This document shows, in pieces, positions 9,780 to 19,956 of a DNA stretch of 64,000 nt. Numbering within the stretch: the stretch's first letter is position 1; every line of letters begins with the position of its first letter. Made by a program: the position numbers and the translations under genes. The DNA comes from Bryoerythrophyllum caledonicum. Taxonomy: Eukaryota > Streptophyta > Bryopsida > Pottiales > Pottiaceae. Location of the stretch: NCBI GenBank assembly GCA_963971425.1, contig OZ020518.1, positions 1,872,263 to 1,936,262 of the forward strand, read 5' to 3'. The notes beneath the pieces were generated by a model, which had not been told where the DNA came from, ran no database searches, and was given only the letters and a program-made list of their open reading frames with translations.

Positions 9780-10110
9780 TCGTAGTGGTTTAGCATAGAT
9801 TAGTTTTGTTACTAATCTACTAACAGTGGCGCAACAAACTCAACTCTGGATGTTTTCCATCTACTTAGGGTTGTGTGTGTGTGCATGTAGCAGCACACAC
9901 GTCTTTGTCAAATCAAGCTTTGTGAATGAGTTAGAGACTCTTTAATAATTACCTATGTTTGTAAATGATTGTTTATCATTAGTAAAGGCATTCTCTTATT
10001 CTACTTACACTCGTTGATTCTCCCTTTGTGGAGTGCGACTTGACTATCATAGTGATTCACTAGTTATTCACCTGACAAAGATCCTTCCATGTTCCACTCT
10101 TTATTTCTAA
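9780..10110 (+). mobile_element. LTR-like remnant
   Basis: The stretch containing GTCAAATCAAGCTTTGTGAATGAG, AGTAAAGGCATTC and ACTCGTTGATTCTCC closely resembles 32490-32630. A repeated segment of this kind, with an AATAAA-poor 3' end and no coding potential, suggests solo-LTR debris. The family is undetermined. It is a broken, old fossil. Confidence 0.4.
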
Positions 10111-10899
10111 AATTTGAGCTTGGGTGAGTTAAAAAGAAATTTGGGTGCCTAGATTGTTGTTGTAGAGCGTGTCAAGATGGAGCCAACGCAACAAACAGTG
10201 CCCAAATCGGACAATTTTTGAGCAAGATGTGAGCGGCGCAAGAATTGGAAAAAGAACAACTGTTGACCTTGATATGCAATTTTCATCCATTTACACGAAT
10301 TCATCCGTTGCAAATCATTTTCATCCACTGTGGATGAAACTATAATTTGGGTGGAATTCATTAACTATGAGTTAATATCTTCCAAACTGTTCATTTTTTT
10401 TTGAATTCTGACTTTGGATTTGAGCTACCCATAGGGGTTTCTACCTAGGGGGAAGGAAAAAATTTAGTGGAATTTTTTTTTTCCAAAATGACATTTTTGT
10501 GGATTGTTAAAAACAATTTAAAAAAATAGCGTTTAAACTCTGGAGGTATATATCTAGGACAATTTAACTCGGTTTTGAGTGAAATTTGTGCCTATAAATA
10601 GGACATTTCACTGTTAATCCAATTTTGATATCGGATTGGTGTTGAGCGCATTTTTCACCCAATGTGTGATTTTCATTGGAGGGACTTGTGTTTGTAAACA
10701 TCACAACCGCATTAGCTCGCTACCTCCTTAGTTTTAGACTTTGGGAAAGACACCTTTGGGTGTACCGTGTTTCCCTTGTGTTGTTGCAGGTTTTGCGGCT
10801 AGTGACCATCCACTATAGGTGTGTGCCTGCGGCTCTTGTCATTTTCATTTACCGCTTTTATGTTGTTGCGGGAGAGGATCCGGCAACCTGCACCTACCT
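10111..10899. other. Non-coding stretch before the retroelement fossil
   Basis: AT-rich sequence with a TATAAATA box at about 10593. This could belong to the 5' LTR of the downstream Ty3 element, but matching long repeats could not be established by eye. Confidence 0.35.
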
Positions 10900-13800
10900 A
10901 ATCGACCTCGTTGGATTTGCCCGATTGGCCGATTGATATGCCAAGGATCAGACAACCTGCACCTACAAAACCATCGAACTTTGTAGTCCATCGGTCATCA
11001 CCTCCGACTAGCACAGATCCAACCACAACCGCCCACATAAAAAGGCGTCGCCGATGTCAACATCGCATCATCAACGACACTCTAACATGTCATCATTGGC
11101 TAGCACAGGTCCAACCACAACCCCCCACAACTTGTTCGATCCTCGGCATACCAGTTGCTAAACGACGACGTCCGCTGTCGCTTCTCCTTTGTCTAGGTCT
11201 GGAATCGGAACCGCCAATTGGGCAGGGAAATGCACCTAGCCCGTCGTAAAAACCTGTTTCGCGCGACATGATGGAGATTGTCCTCGATGTCGTCAAACGT
11301 GCCCACATCCCAAACTCAAAGCCTACGATCAGAATCCAATGCCAAAATAGGCTCAGAAGCATCGTCAATATCCAACCGTGGCCCAAAGTCTGTGGTGGAA
11401 GCACTCTCCGGGTTTGAGGCCAATGCCACGTCCACACCTTTGGAGCAGTCCCCCGGAGATCAATCGTTGATCTCTGGAGTGGCTTATTTGTCTAACGTTG
11501 CAGCATGGTTGGTACGGGAGCGACGCAATGTGCATCGTAGGGTGGTACGTTTGGTGAATGACGATGGAGTCATCATGGTTGGTCGTACAAACGGCAACCC
11601 CACTCGAGCTACCCCCCTACATGTTATATTGGACTTCGGATGTCAACCAGTGATGATTGGCAAGCAGCTGGTCCACGATTTGAGTCTAGGTGCTTCGGAC
11701 CTCGAGCCTTGCCCATTTACGATTGTTACATCGGTGGGGGGCACGGAGAAGGCCATGGGCTACACCTGACTACCGTTATAGTTGATGATCGGCGTGGGAT
11801 ATGGTCCTCTGTTCTCCCACCTATCTCTCTAGTGCGTTGTGATTGGTGCCACCAACTACGACATTCTGGTGGGTGAGCAGGCACTTTATCCACTCGGTTT
11901 TGGGGTAGATATCTGGACGGTGGAGGCTTGGATTAGGCCTGGGTGTTGTGCCGGTAATGGCAGAAAAGAGCTCATTCTGGTTGTCTACGCAACTAGCGCA
12001 GTAACGTTTACGGCGGATGCTATGTTTGGGCACGGTGCCTTGGCATCCAGTTTACCGTGTGCTTCTACGCTTTGGATGAGACATATGCTTTTATGTTGAG
12101 GGTAGCGGAATCACATGAGCGCATATCAATGGAAATCCCTGCATGTCATTGCAAGGATCCACTTCTTCCATGGGGGATTCTGTTGGAGCTCACTCGTCGC
12201 AGTCGAGAGATTGTGGACGCTATTGATGCTTCACAGCTTTCAGTGGATTCTTCCACTCCATTGTTGGCTCGCACTATCCAATGGCGGCCACCGAATGAGG
12301 ATATTACCCTCGTGGAGCTCCACGAGGGTAGTATTGATACGGAGCTCGCGGTTGTATTAGAGGTTGGGCTCAAGGTACGGCAATACATTGACGTGGATAG
12401 TGGCTTTGCAGCCAACCGCGCCGCTCACCATCACATTCAGCGTCTTTTGGCATTGTATTTGGAGCAACTACCACTTTTTTCCATTCTAGGTGTTTTGGCA
12501 AGTTGACACGTGATGTGACGTTGATCTGTGAGGATGATCTGCGCCGATTAGGTCACGTGGACTTGGTGATTGCCGGATGGCCTTGCCAAGGCCAATTACG
12601 GGTGGGGAGTGGACATGGCTTGGATGATCAACGATTGGATGTCTTTGCAAATTTGCTCAGGCTCATCCGATGGTGGACTACCCACCTATCCACGCCACCG
12701 GGGTACATTTTTGAGAATATATCTCCATTGAGAAATACACGGACAAAGGTGCGTGAGGATGGGGCATACATCCATCACCTTCTTGGTCCCCTTACGTTTG
12801 TAGATGTCGAGGCGTTGGGCTCTTACGCCCATCGCCGATGTTGGATTTGGACCAACATGGCATCATCAGCAACGCTCACCTCTTAAGCATTTTCTACAAT
12901 GCTCTTGCTCAAGTGCAGCGGCGCGTGCGTAGTGTTGACCTCAACACTCTTGTTTGATATTGTGGCCTCTGTTTTGCCATTCAACGCCGTTTTGTTGACC
13001 ATCCACGCGCGCTGGGGACAGACTCTGATGGTCAAGGGGCAGCAGTGCCTCATCTCACAGAGATCAAGGAAGCGGAGTTGTTTTTTCATTTAAAGAGGCA
13101 CGGAGCTGAGGAGCTTTATGCTCAGTGTATCTTTGCAGCTTTGGCCTACGACTTTGGTTGAGAGGATGCCGAGATATCTTTTCCCGGTTCTATCATCAAA
13201 ACACGGGATTTTCTGTGGATTCCCTGAGTGAGGAGTCAGGAGGCATGAATGACTTCTCTGCTACTAAGTAGCAATCACCAGCCGTGCTGATACGCGGTGA
13301 GTCTTCTATGGTGGAGAAGGAGACCACGGAGTTTCATGATTGGCCTTTGGATTTGGGGCCATATCTTACCGGTACTGAGGTACGAAGGGTTCGAGCGTTC
13401 ATACGTTCATATCGTAGTTGTTTTGCCTTTAGTCTCTATGATTTGGAGGGCTACAGATGCAAATTGATAGACATCTAATTGGAAGACGACCACCCAATCT
13501 TCCAACGACCGTACAAGCTTAGTCTTTGAGAGAAAGTTGGGGTTTAGACTCGTTGTCAGCAGTTGGTGGCTGACACTTTGATTGAGCTCTCCAACGGCAA
13601 ATACTCTTGTGCCACAGTTATGCCATTGAAGAAGAATATCTTTGGCAACTGGACGGGGAAACGGATGTGTAGGTACTAGGGATTATAGGCCAATCAATCG
13701 CAAGACTAAGTCGGACCGATATTCCATGCCCATGATGGAGGAATTGTTTGATGCAGTGGGCCACGCTAGAGTATTTAGTACTCTAGATTTGCGGTCTGGT

Positions 13801-16760
13801 TACCACCAGTTAGTAGTTACCATTGATGGTGGATGACCGAGTGAAGACTGCATTTTGAGGATTTGATTAGGATGGGAGAGATCAGCTCTATCATTGAAAG
13901 TTTCTCCCATTTGGCCTCAAGAACGCACCCACTGAGTTTCAGAGGGTGATGGACCAGGTGTTGACCGGTTTACCGTTTGTCTGATGCTACATTGATGATG
14001 TTATCATTTTTAGTAGCCCACAGGAACATGTGAGGCATCTTCAGGCGATGTTCGAGAAATTATGGTAGTAGTGATTGCGTTTGCACCATGGCAAGTGCAA
14101 GTTCTTCCACAACCGATTGCCATATTTTAGACATATGATTGTTCCAAGGGGTCTTGGCGTGTAGTAGGCCAAGGTGGATGCGTTGCAGAAGATTCCTGCC
14201 TCAACCGATGTGTTATGGCTTTGAGCTTTCCTTGGCTTGGCGAATTACCATCGCCAATTTGTCAAGAACTTCACACCACTGGTTTGGCAAGAGCTGAGCT
14301 GTTGACAATTCTCACGGGAAAGATCAACCATGGACTTAGGGACGAGAGCAACAGTAAGCTTCTGCTACTTTGAAGCTGAAGCTCAGTTCAACACCTGTGC
14401 TGCAACGTCCGGATGCTACACGACCCTTTCAGTTGCACAGAGATTAGAGTGCTCTAGGATTGGAGGTTGTGTTGACTTAGAAGGATGACAAGGGACGGGA
14501 GTACGTTGTGGCGTTCATTTCTTGGAGCAACAACAATGTGGAGTCCAACTATTCGTCCTATGAGACGGAGGCCTTGGCTGCAGTTTGGTCTTTGGGCCAT
14601 AGCCCATTTTAGGCCCTATTTGTATGGGCAATGTTTTACATTGGTGACCGACCATCAGCCTTTGAAGTGGCTCATGGAGTCTGACAAACTTACTTGCAAG
14701 TTTGTCAGGTGGGCTTTGTTGCTTCAAAAGTATGACTTTGAGGTTGTACATCGGACCGGCATCACAAACTTGGATGCGGATGGTCTATCTCGCAATCCAA
14801 GTCCCTTGGAAGAGGATTTGATTGGTGCCAAGTGGCAATGGGACTGTGACAGGGAGTTAGTCCTAGGGTGGCATGCAACGGCTTACCTCACAACGATGTC
14901 TGGCTACGCATCGACGTTGCCTGATTTGATAATGGATGAGGAACCAAATAGGGCCCTAGTTGTTAGCAATGTGTGGGAAGACGGTCCAGTCTTGCATAAG
15001 CTACAACACAAGACACTTCCCCCACCTCTTTCTAGTATGGAGCGTGATAGAGTTGGGCACCGATTAACAAGGTTCTGTTGGAAGAACAACCTTCTATTTT
15101 GGGTGTGGCCGGATTCGACTAGGCGCATAGTTTTGAGGCCAAATCAGAGGTCTTTGTTGGTACGACAAGTACACGAAGACCTACGACATTTTGGTGTGCG
15201 ACAGATTAATTCCATGTTGTGCAGCCAATACTGGTGGACCGACATATAGTAGCAAGTCGCCTCGTATGTTTCTTGGTGTGAAGTAGGTAAATGGGTTAGA
15301 TCCAGCTTTAACACCTTGTCACCACAGTTGAAGCTTTTGCCCATTATGAAGCTAGGATATCGGTGGTCTTTGGACTTTATTAGTCCATTTGCCGTGACTC
15401 CACGCGGAGCCAAGTATGTCTTGTTGATGGTGGAGCATTTCAACAAGTAGATTGAGCTCATCGCTCTTCCGCACAACTCTTCAAAGTTGGTGGCCATGGC
15501 ATTCCTCGACCGGGTGTTGGCTTGTTTTAAAGCCCCAGCTGAGGTTTGGACGGTCAACGGGCGTGTGTTCCTTGGGGCTTTCAAAGCTTTGTATACCAAG
15601 GCTTTGATTGACCATTGTACGACTTCTCGGGATCACCCAGAAGCGAACGGTTTGGCAGAGCGTGTGGTTCAGACCGTGAGGCGGGGCCTACAAAAGTGTG
15701 GAATACTTCAAGGTAGCCACCGTGATTGGGATTTGATGATACCATGGATCGCCTTGGAGTACCGGTTTAGTCGGCAGGCTTCACTAGCTGCTTTCAGTCT
15801 GTATCAATTGTTATACGGGCGGAAGCCAATTTTACCGAGTTCCGATCGGAAAAAGATGGCTCCGGTTGTGGATTTGGACAATCCGGAGGTGTGGGCCTAT
15901 TGTCTATGGGATTGAGCGGAGTTCTTCAAGCGGGCCATGCCCATGGCTATGGAGAACTTGTCCATCGCTCAATACTGTGACACCTTACGATACGCTCATA
16001 TTTGTAGCGGTGCCTACCGACCTCATCTACGACGTTTTTCCTTTGGAGATTACGTTTATTTGCAGTGTGAGGCGCCCACGACATTCGACGTCAAGGTTGG
16101 GCGCACCATTCTTTGCGTGAAGGATGTGTTGTCTAGTGGCATCTTGTTGCTGGAAGGCAAGGATGGCCGAGAGTGTCGAGAGCACTCTAAGAATTGTGCT
16201 CCCTGCCATTTTCTCACTAATGGCCCCCCATTCATCCGGAGTTGGCGGTTTGTGCCGTACGGTCTTCCGTGTTTTGTGTGTGGTAAGAAGAAGGGCGCCG
16301 CTATCATGTTGCTTTGTGACCATTGCTAGCGTGGTTGGCATATGGTTGGCTTGACGCCGCCTCTTTCTACTCTACCGCCCAGGGATTAGACTTGCCCTTG
16401 TTGTCAGAGGTCTTCGAGCCACGTTTCATCCAATGAAACAACTTGAATTCCTCGTGGACTTGTCTATGTGTGGTACGTTGCCATCCAGTTGGAGTTTCTG
16501 GATTTGATTTAGGGATAGGGAACGTGGAGATTGACCAAGGGTTTAGCAACAAAGTTGCTAAAGGCGATTAAAGATGGGCTCACATTGCACCCGACCTACC
16601 CTCTCTTTGTTACTTCTTCATATGCTTATTGATTCGGCGGCACACAACATCTTCGACTTCATGCGTACCGTTGTTGCAGCAACATCACCGTGGCGTTAAG
16701 TCTTGTTAGTGTTGTATGGTCCTAACGGGATAGAGGGTCTCTTTATCTGCTAGGGGGGGC
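10900..16760 (+). mobile_element. Broken Ty3/gypsy LTR retrotransposon fossil with DNA methyltransferase and PHD-like domains
   Basis: Parts in order: a gag-like region with little similarity left (about 10910-11500); aspartic protease-like sequence (about 11600-11760); a C5-cytosine methyltransferase domain (about 12290-13000); reverse transcriptase (about 13640-14100), with the LDLRSGYHQ signature; RNase H (about 14500-14800), with TDHQPLKWL; integrase (about 15130-15910); and a C-terminal Cys/His-rich PHD-like finger (about 16260-16410). A purine-rich tract at about 16755 could mark the start of the 3' LTR. The element is heavily broken, with well over ten interruptions, and its LTR pair is no longer recognisable, so it is old. 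A methyltransferase inside a Ty3 polyprotein is known from charophyte retroelements. Confidence 0.85.
12290..13000 (+). mobile_element. C5-cytosine DNA methyltransferase domain inside the Ty3 fossil
   Basis: A motif I-like segment with VTLVEL-type spacing and a following 'Y-x-D-V-D' strand is seen at about 12300-12410. Motif IV is unmistakable: LVIAGWPCQGQ at about 12560-12592 carries the PCQ catalytic cysteine. A motif VI-like PPGYIFENI lies at about 12697-12723. It sits between protease and reverse transcriptase. It is part of the broken element and cannot be read as a host gene. Confidence 0.75.
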
Positions 16761-17290
16761 ACTTGAGGGTATACTATGTATGCTTGTTTTAGTGTATTTT
16801 TTTTGCTTATTTGATGTTGGTTAGGACTCTCGATTTGTTGTGGTTATCGATGTTTCTTTACACAACAAATTACTTAAGAATCTAAAGAATACTTCATAAA
16901 TGGATGTCCAAATAGAAAAAATGGCCAAATTGAATTATTTCAAACAATTGGGTGTCAAACCTAACATCCTTTTATATCATTTATGGTGGCCACCTACGCA
17001 ATGCATCTCTTAAGATCCAAGAAAATAAATACTTCATCATTTCTATGATAAAAGACAAGTGTTGTCCACTTCTAATATTGGAAGGTGTAGGAGTCTTGAC
17101 ACTTTAAGAGACATGAAGTCGTGCCAAGGGGAGGACAAACAAATTGAAATTCCAGTGTTTGGTAACAATACAACATCATACCATAAAAAACAAACATATA
17201 TATATCACAAATAGTAATATATCACAATAGATAGCAAGCATAAGATCATATATTCTTATCTTTAATGGTGACAATGATGGTAGGCTTGAG
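16761..17290. other. AT-rich non-coding stretch, possible 3' LTR remnant
   Basis: It follows the purine tract of the Ty3 fossil. No open frame of interest is seen. A simple TATATATATC tract lies near 17200. Confidence 0.35.
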
Positions 17291-17357
17291 AGCCTTCTTT
17301 CTGAAAATAATTATCACGTGAGCATAGTACACAAATAAATACTCACTGTAAGTTGGA

Positions 17358-18581
17358 CTATGTGGCCAAGATCTTTTGTAGGCTATTTACAATGGCATCA
17401 AATGTAGGTCTCTCTACAGGCTCTTTGTGCCAACACCTCTCTACTAATTCTCCTAGTTCATGATCTACATAATCAGGCAAGTGAGGCCTCTCACCTTCTA
17501 TAACCCTGTGCCAATCACTCTTCACATATCCATAAAAAGGTACGTGACCTATCATAACCTCATAACAGGTCATTGCATAGCTGTACACATCCACTTTCTC
17601 TGTCCAAATCTCTTTGTTTCTCTCACATGGCTTCTTCAAAAGGTCCTCCAACACCTCAGGAGCCCTCCAAAATCCAGTTCCTTGTACCAGCATGGAACTC
17701 TCATTATCAGCCACCACACAGTAAAACTCATCTAGAGACGATAATTCTTGAAATAGGACATTTGCAACCTTCAAATCTCTATGCAAAACCCCTCTCACGT
17801 GCAAGCTTCTCATACCAGTCGCAATATGATACATGGTATTTAACACCTCCTTATAAGAAAAAGGTGGTCCTTGGTCGTTGTCCCTCAATCTTAAATTGAT
17901 CATTGTTCGCAAATCACCTGCATATTTCTTACTCAAGAAAGCAAATCTTCCATCACTCAAGAAAAAACCATACCATACACTAGTACAAAAAGTTGTACCC
18001 ACACAACCACGTCCCGGAGTGGACTTGTCCTCAAAAATAAATTCACCCAAAGTAGTTGCAGAGAGAGATCTCAAACCACTGATGCCTTCACTTCCAGTGC
18101 AAGGCCTCTTTGCTCGAGGCCATTGACGTTGGAGATCCACCAACGAAAAACCCTCCATTTTGAAAACTTTCGCCACCATGGGTGGACAACCACCCAACAA
18201 GGTCACATCATAAATGTGGGCTTGGCCTCCTTCAGCTATCAACCGTCCCAACTTCAATCCTTTGATCCTATCCACAAATGTTTTAGGAGCCTCTTCCTTG
18301 AGCTTTTTCCAAAGGAGTTGGTCCTCCACGCTAAGCCCCCATGACGATGTGCCTGCCGCACGCTCTCGCACGTGGTCGGCCACTTCCGACCACCCTTGCT
18401 CTCTCGACTTCTCAATCGCAGCCAAGATCTGCACCTCATCCATGCTCGCAGTCACATACTGGCTCGCCTCATGAGAGCTAGGTGACGACGAGGACGCCAC
18501 TAATGTGACATACTCATCCCCTCCATCTTGACTACCGTTGCTCTCGGATCCTGGTGCCGCCATCGGCAAAGTTCTTACCAA
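17358..18581 (-). CDS. Intronless protein kinase, TKL-like, with DNE in place of DFG
   Basis: A single 407-residue frame. The first 110 residues are serine-rich and have no known domain. The kinase domain runs from about 110 to the end: the nucleotide loop is L-G-R-L-I-A-E-G-G-Q-A-H-I-Y (111-124), the lysine is in VAKVF (K138), and the catalytic loop is HRDLKVANVL (267-276). The metal-binding motif is ADNE (291-294), keeping the Asp of DFG but not the Phe-Gly. The APE motif is FWRAPEVL (304-311), followed by SYAMTCYEV (334-342) and a CWHKEPVERPTF ending. Mosses and other early plants have large families with very similar VADxE...GTGFWRAPE signatures. Substrates are unknown, and whether it is catalytic or a pseudokinase is open. 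A second ATG six codons later (18563) is an alternative start. It may be retro-copied, since it lacks introns. Confidence 0.9.
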   Translation of the reverse strand: MVRTLPMAAPGSESNGSQDGGDEYVTLVASSSSPSSHEASQYVTASMDEVQILAAIEKSREQGWSEVADHVRERAAGTSSWGLSVEDQLLWKKLKEEAPKTFVDRIKGLKLGRLIAEGGQAHIYDVTLLGGCPPMVAKVFKMEGFSLVDLQRQWPRAKRPCTGSEGISGLRSLSATTLGEFIFEDKSTPGRGCVGTTFCTSVWYGFFLSDGRFAFLSKKYAGDLRTMINLRLRDNDQGPPFSYKEVLNTMYHIATGMRSLHVRGVLHRDLKVANVLFQELSSLDEFYCVVADNESSMLVQGTGFWRAPEVLEDLLKKPCERNKEIWTEKVDVYSYAMTCYEVMIGHVPFYGYVKSDWHRVIEGERPHLPDYVDHELGELVERCWHKEPVERPTFDAIVNSLQKILAT

Positions 18582-18686
18582 GTTCTCAGATCTCCCAGCA
18601 CTCTGACCGCAACCTTCCTATCTCACTCCAAGAGCCCAAAACTTGCTGCAAAGGTACAATCAACGTGATTGCCACCTGCCAAAATA

Positions 18687-18762
18687 CAACGGTCGGTACT
18701 CCGAAAGCCAAGCCAGAGGAGAAACAACGGTCGGTACTCCGAAAGCCAAGCCAGAGGAGAAA
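18687..18762. repeat. 38-bp tandem duplication upstream of the kinase
   Basis: The unit beginning CAACGGTCGGTACTCCGAAA is present twice, perfectly, at 18687-18724 and 18725-18762, about 105 bp upstream of the kinase start. It may duplicate a promoter or 5' UTR segment. Confidence 0.85.
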
Positions 18763-19099
18763 CTCACCAACGAGAACGTCCACGACGCACTCTCTGCTGG
18801 CTAGCAACCCTGTCTCCCCTCACTAACTATTTCAAGTATTTTAGAAGTTGGTGAGTTAGTCAGGTCACAAAAAAACTAGAAAAAACACCCTTTTCTACAT
18901 TCTAAGTAAGTAAGGGCGACACTTTTTGAGTGAGGAGCGAATCCAGGCGCAAGCGCACAGACCGTTGCTTCCGCTTCCGCTGCCGAAAACAAAACTAAGA
19001 GCTCACTCTTCGAAAAATAAGCCTCTCAAGCGAGGCTAAAACGGCAAACCTAGAAGGACACTGGTACAGTGCACTCTTGCGTGTTACGGTGCATATTTA

Positions 19100-19555
19100 C
19101 CTGCGAATATACCTACAGACAATACGCGAATATAGCACCGGCCAAGTGCATTGTATGGTTCGCCTCCTCGTGTGGTGGATGATGAGATTCCCGAGGTGGA
19201 GGTGAAGACGGAGCTTGTGTCAGAGGTGGAAGGTGGAGGCTTTTTTTTGGAGGAGTCGGTCGCACGCGGGCCGGGTGGATGAGTGGGGGATTTGAGGGCG
19301 TCAACTGATGGTATCACGGTGCAAGAACCATTGAGGATTCGTGGAAGGAGACGGTCATTTGATAATGACCTGATGCCCGAAGGCGTTTCCTTGAACGATG
19401 AGGGCTTGGATGCCGATGTGGGAATGTCGATTGCCGCTGATGAATAGTGAAGATCAGGATGGGAATTTGCAGACACAACCCGATTTGAATTATGCATCTG
19501 GTGCTTCGGAATTTCCTGCGTACTTTTGGCCAGAACCCACACTTAACCTAACCCA
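19100..19555 (+). pseudogene. Exon-like fragment of an unidentified acidic protein
   Basis: Codon-like sequence reads YGSPPRVVDDEIPEVEVKTE, then after one frame change LQTQPDLNYASGASEFPAYF, ending at CCCAG|GTCATT, a plausible donor. G+C is higher than in the flanks. No domain is recognised. It could be an exon of a lost gene or a captured gene fragment. The overlapping reverse-strand frame is serine/proline-rich and less convincing. Confidence 0.3.
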
Positions 19556-19822
19556 GGTCATTCTCTCTATGTGTTCCGGGTTTACTCACATGAGATCATA
19601 ATATGCAACTCACCTTCAGGAAAACACCAATAAGACATCAACTGAAGGAGATAATCAGATGATCAATTAATATGCAATCGACTGGATACATTACATGATT
19701 ATTAGCTGCTGTATTCTACAAAGTCACATGTAGTCCGAATTCCATTCTCTAGTCCCTGTGCAAGTGAGCATCTTCCACTCGATCAGTGCAAATTTCTACA
19801 CCTCTTGAAAGGATATCCAACA

Positions 19823-19858
19823 GCCCTAAACCCTGAACCCTAAACCCTGCTTTAGGAG
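19823..19858. repeat. Short interstitial telomere-like motif
   Basis: GCCCTAAACCCTGAACCCTAAACCCTG holds three to four CCCTAAA-type units, the plant telomere sequence. It lies just downstream of the SLC4-like gene. It is too short for a telomere and fits a telo-box or a repair scar. Confidence 0.7.
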
Positions 19859-19956
19859 ATCACTGTTGAGCATTTTTTCTTCAGCAACCAACCTCTAACT
19901 ATGAATGGATAAACTGAATCTAAGCACACTTACCATCACGACAATGAATCTGTTTG

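Noticed and set aside
11093-11437. Reverse-strand frame inside the retroelement fossil
   Set aside because: It is the shadow of plus-strand retroelement coding sequence and shows no family signature.
12503-12886. A stand-alone host DNA methyltransferase gene
   Set aside because: It is flanked directly by protease and reverse transcriptase of the Ty3 fossil on the same strand, so it belongs to that element.
19823-19858. A true telomere or subtelomere
   Set aside because: Only three to four units, with ordinary genes on both sides.
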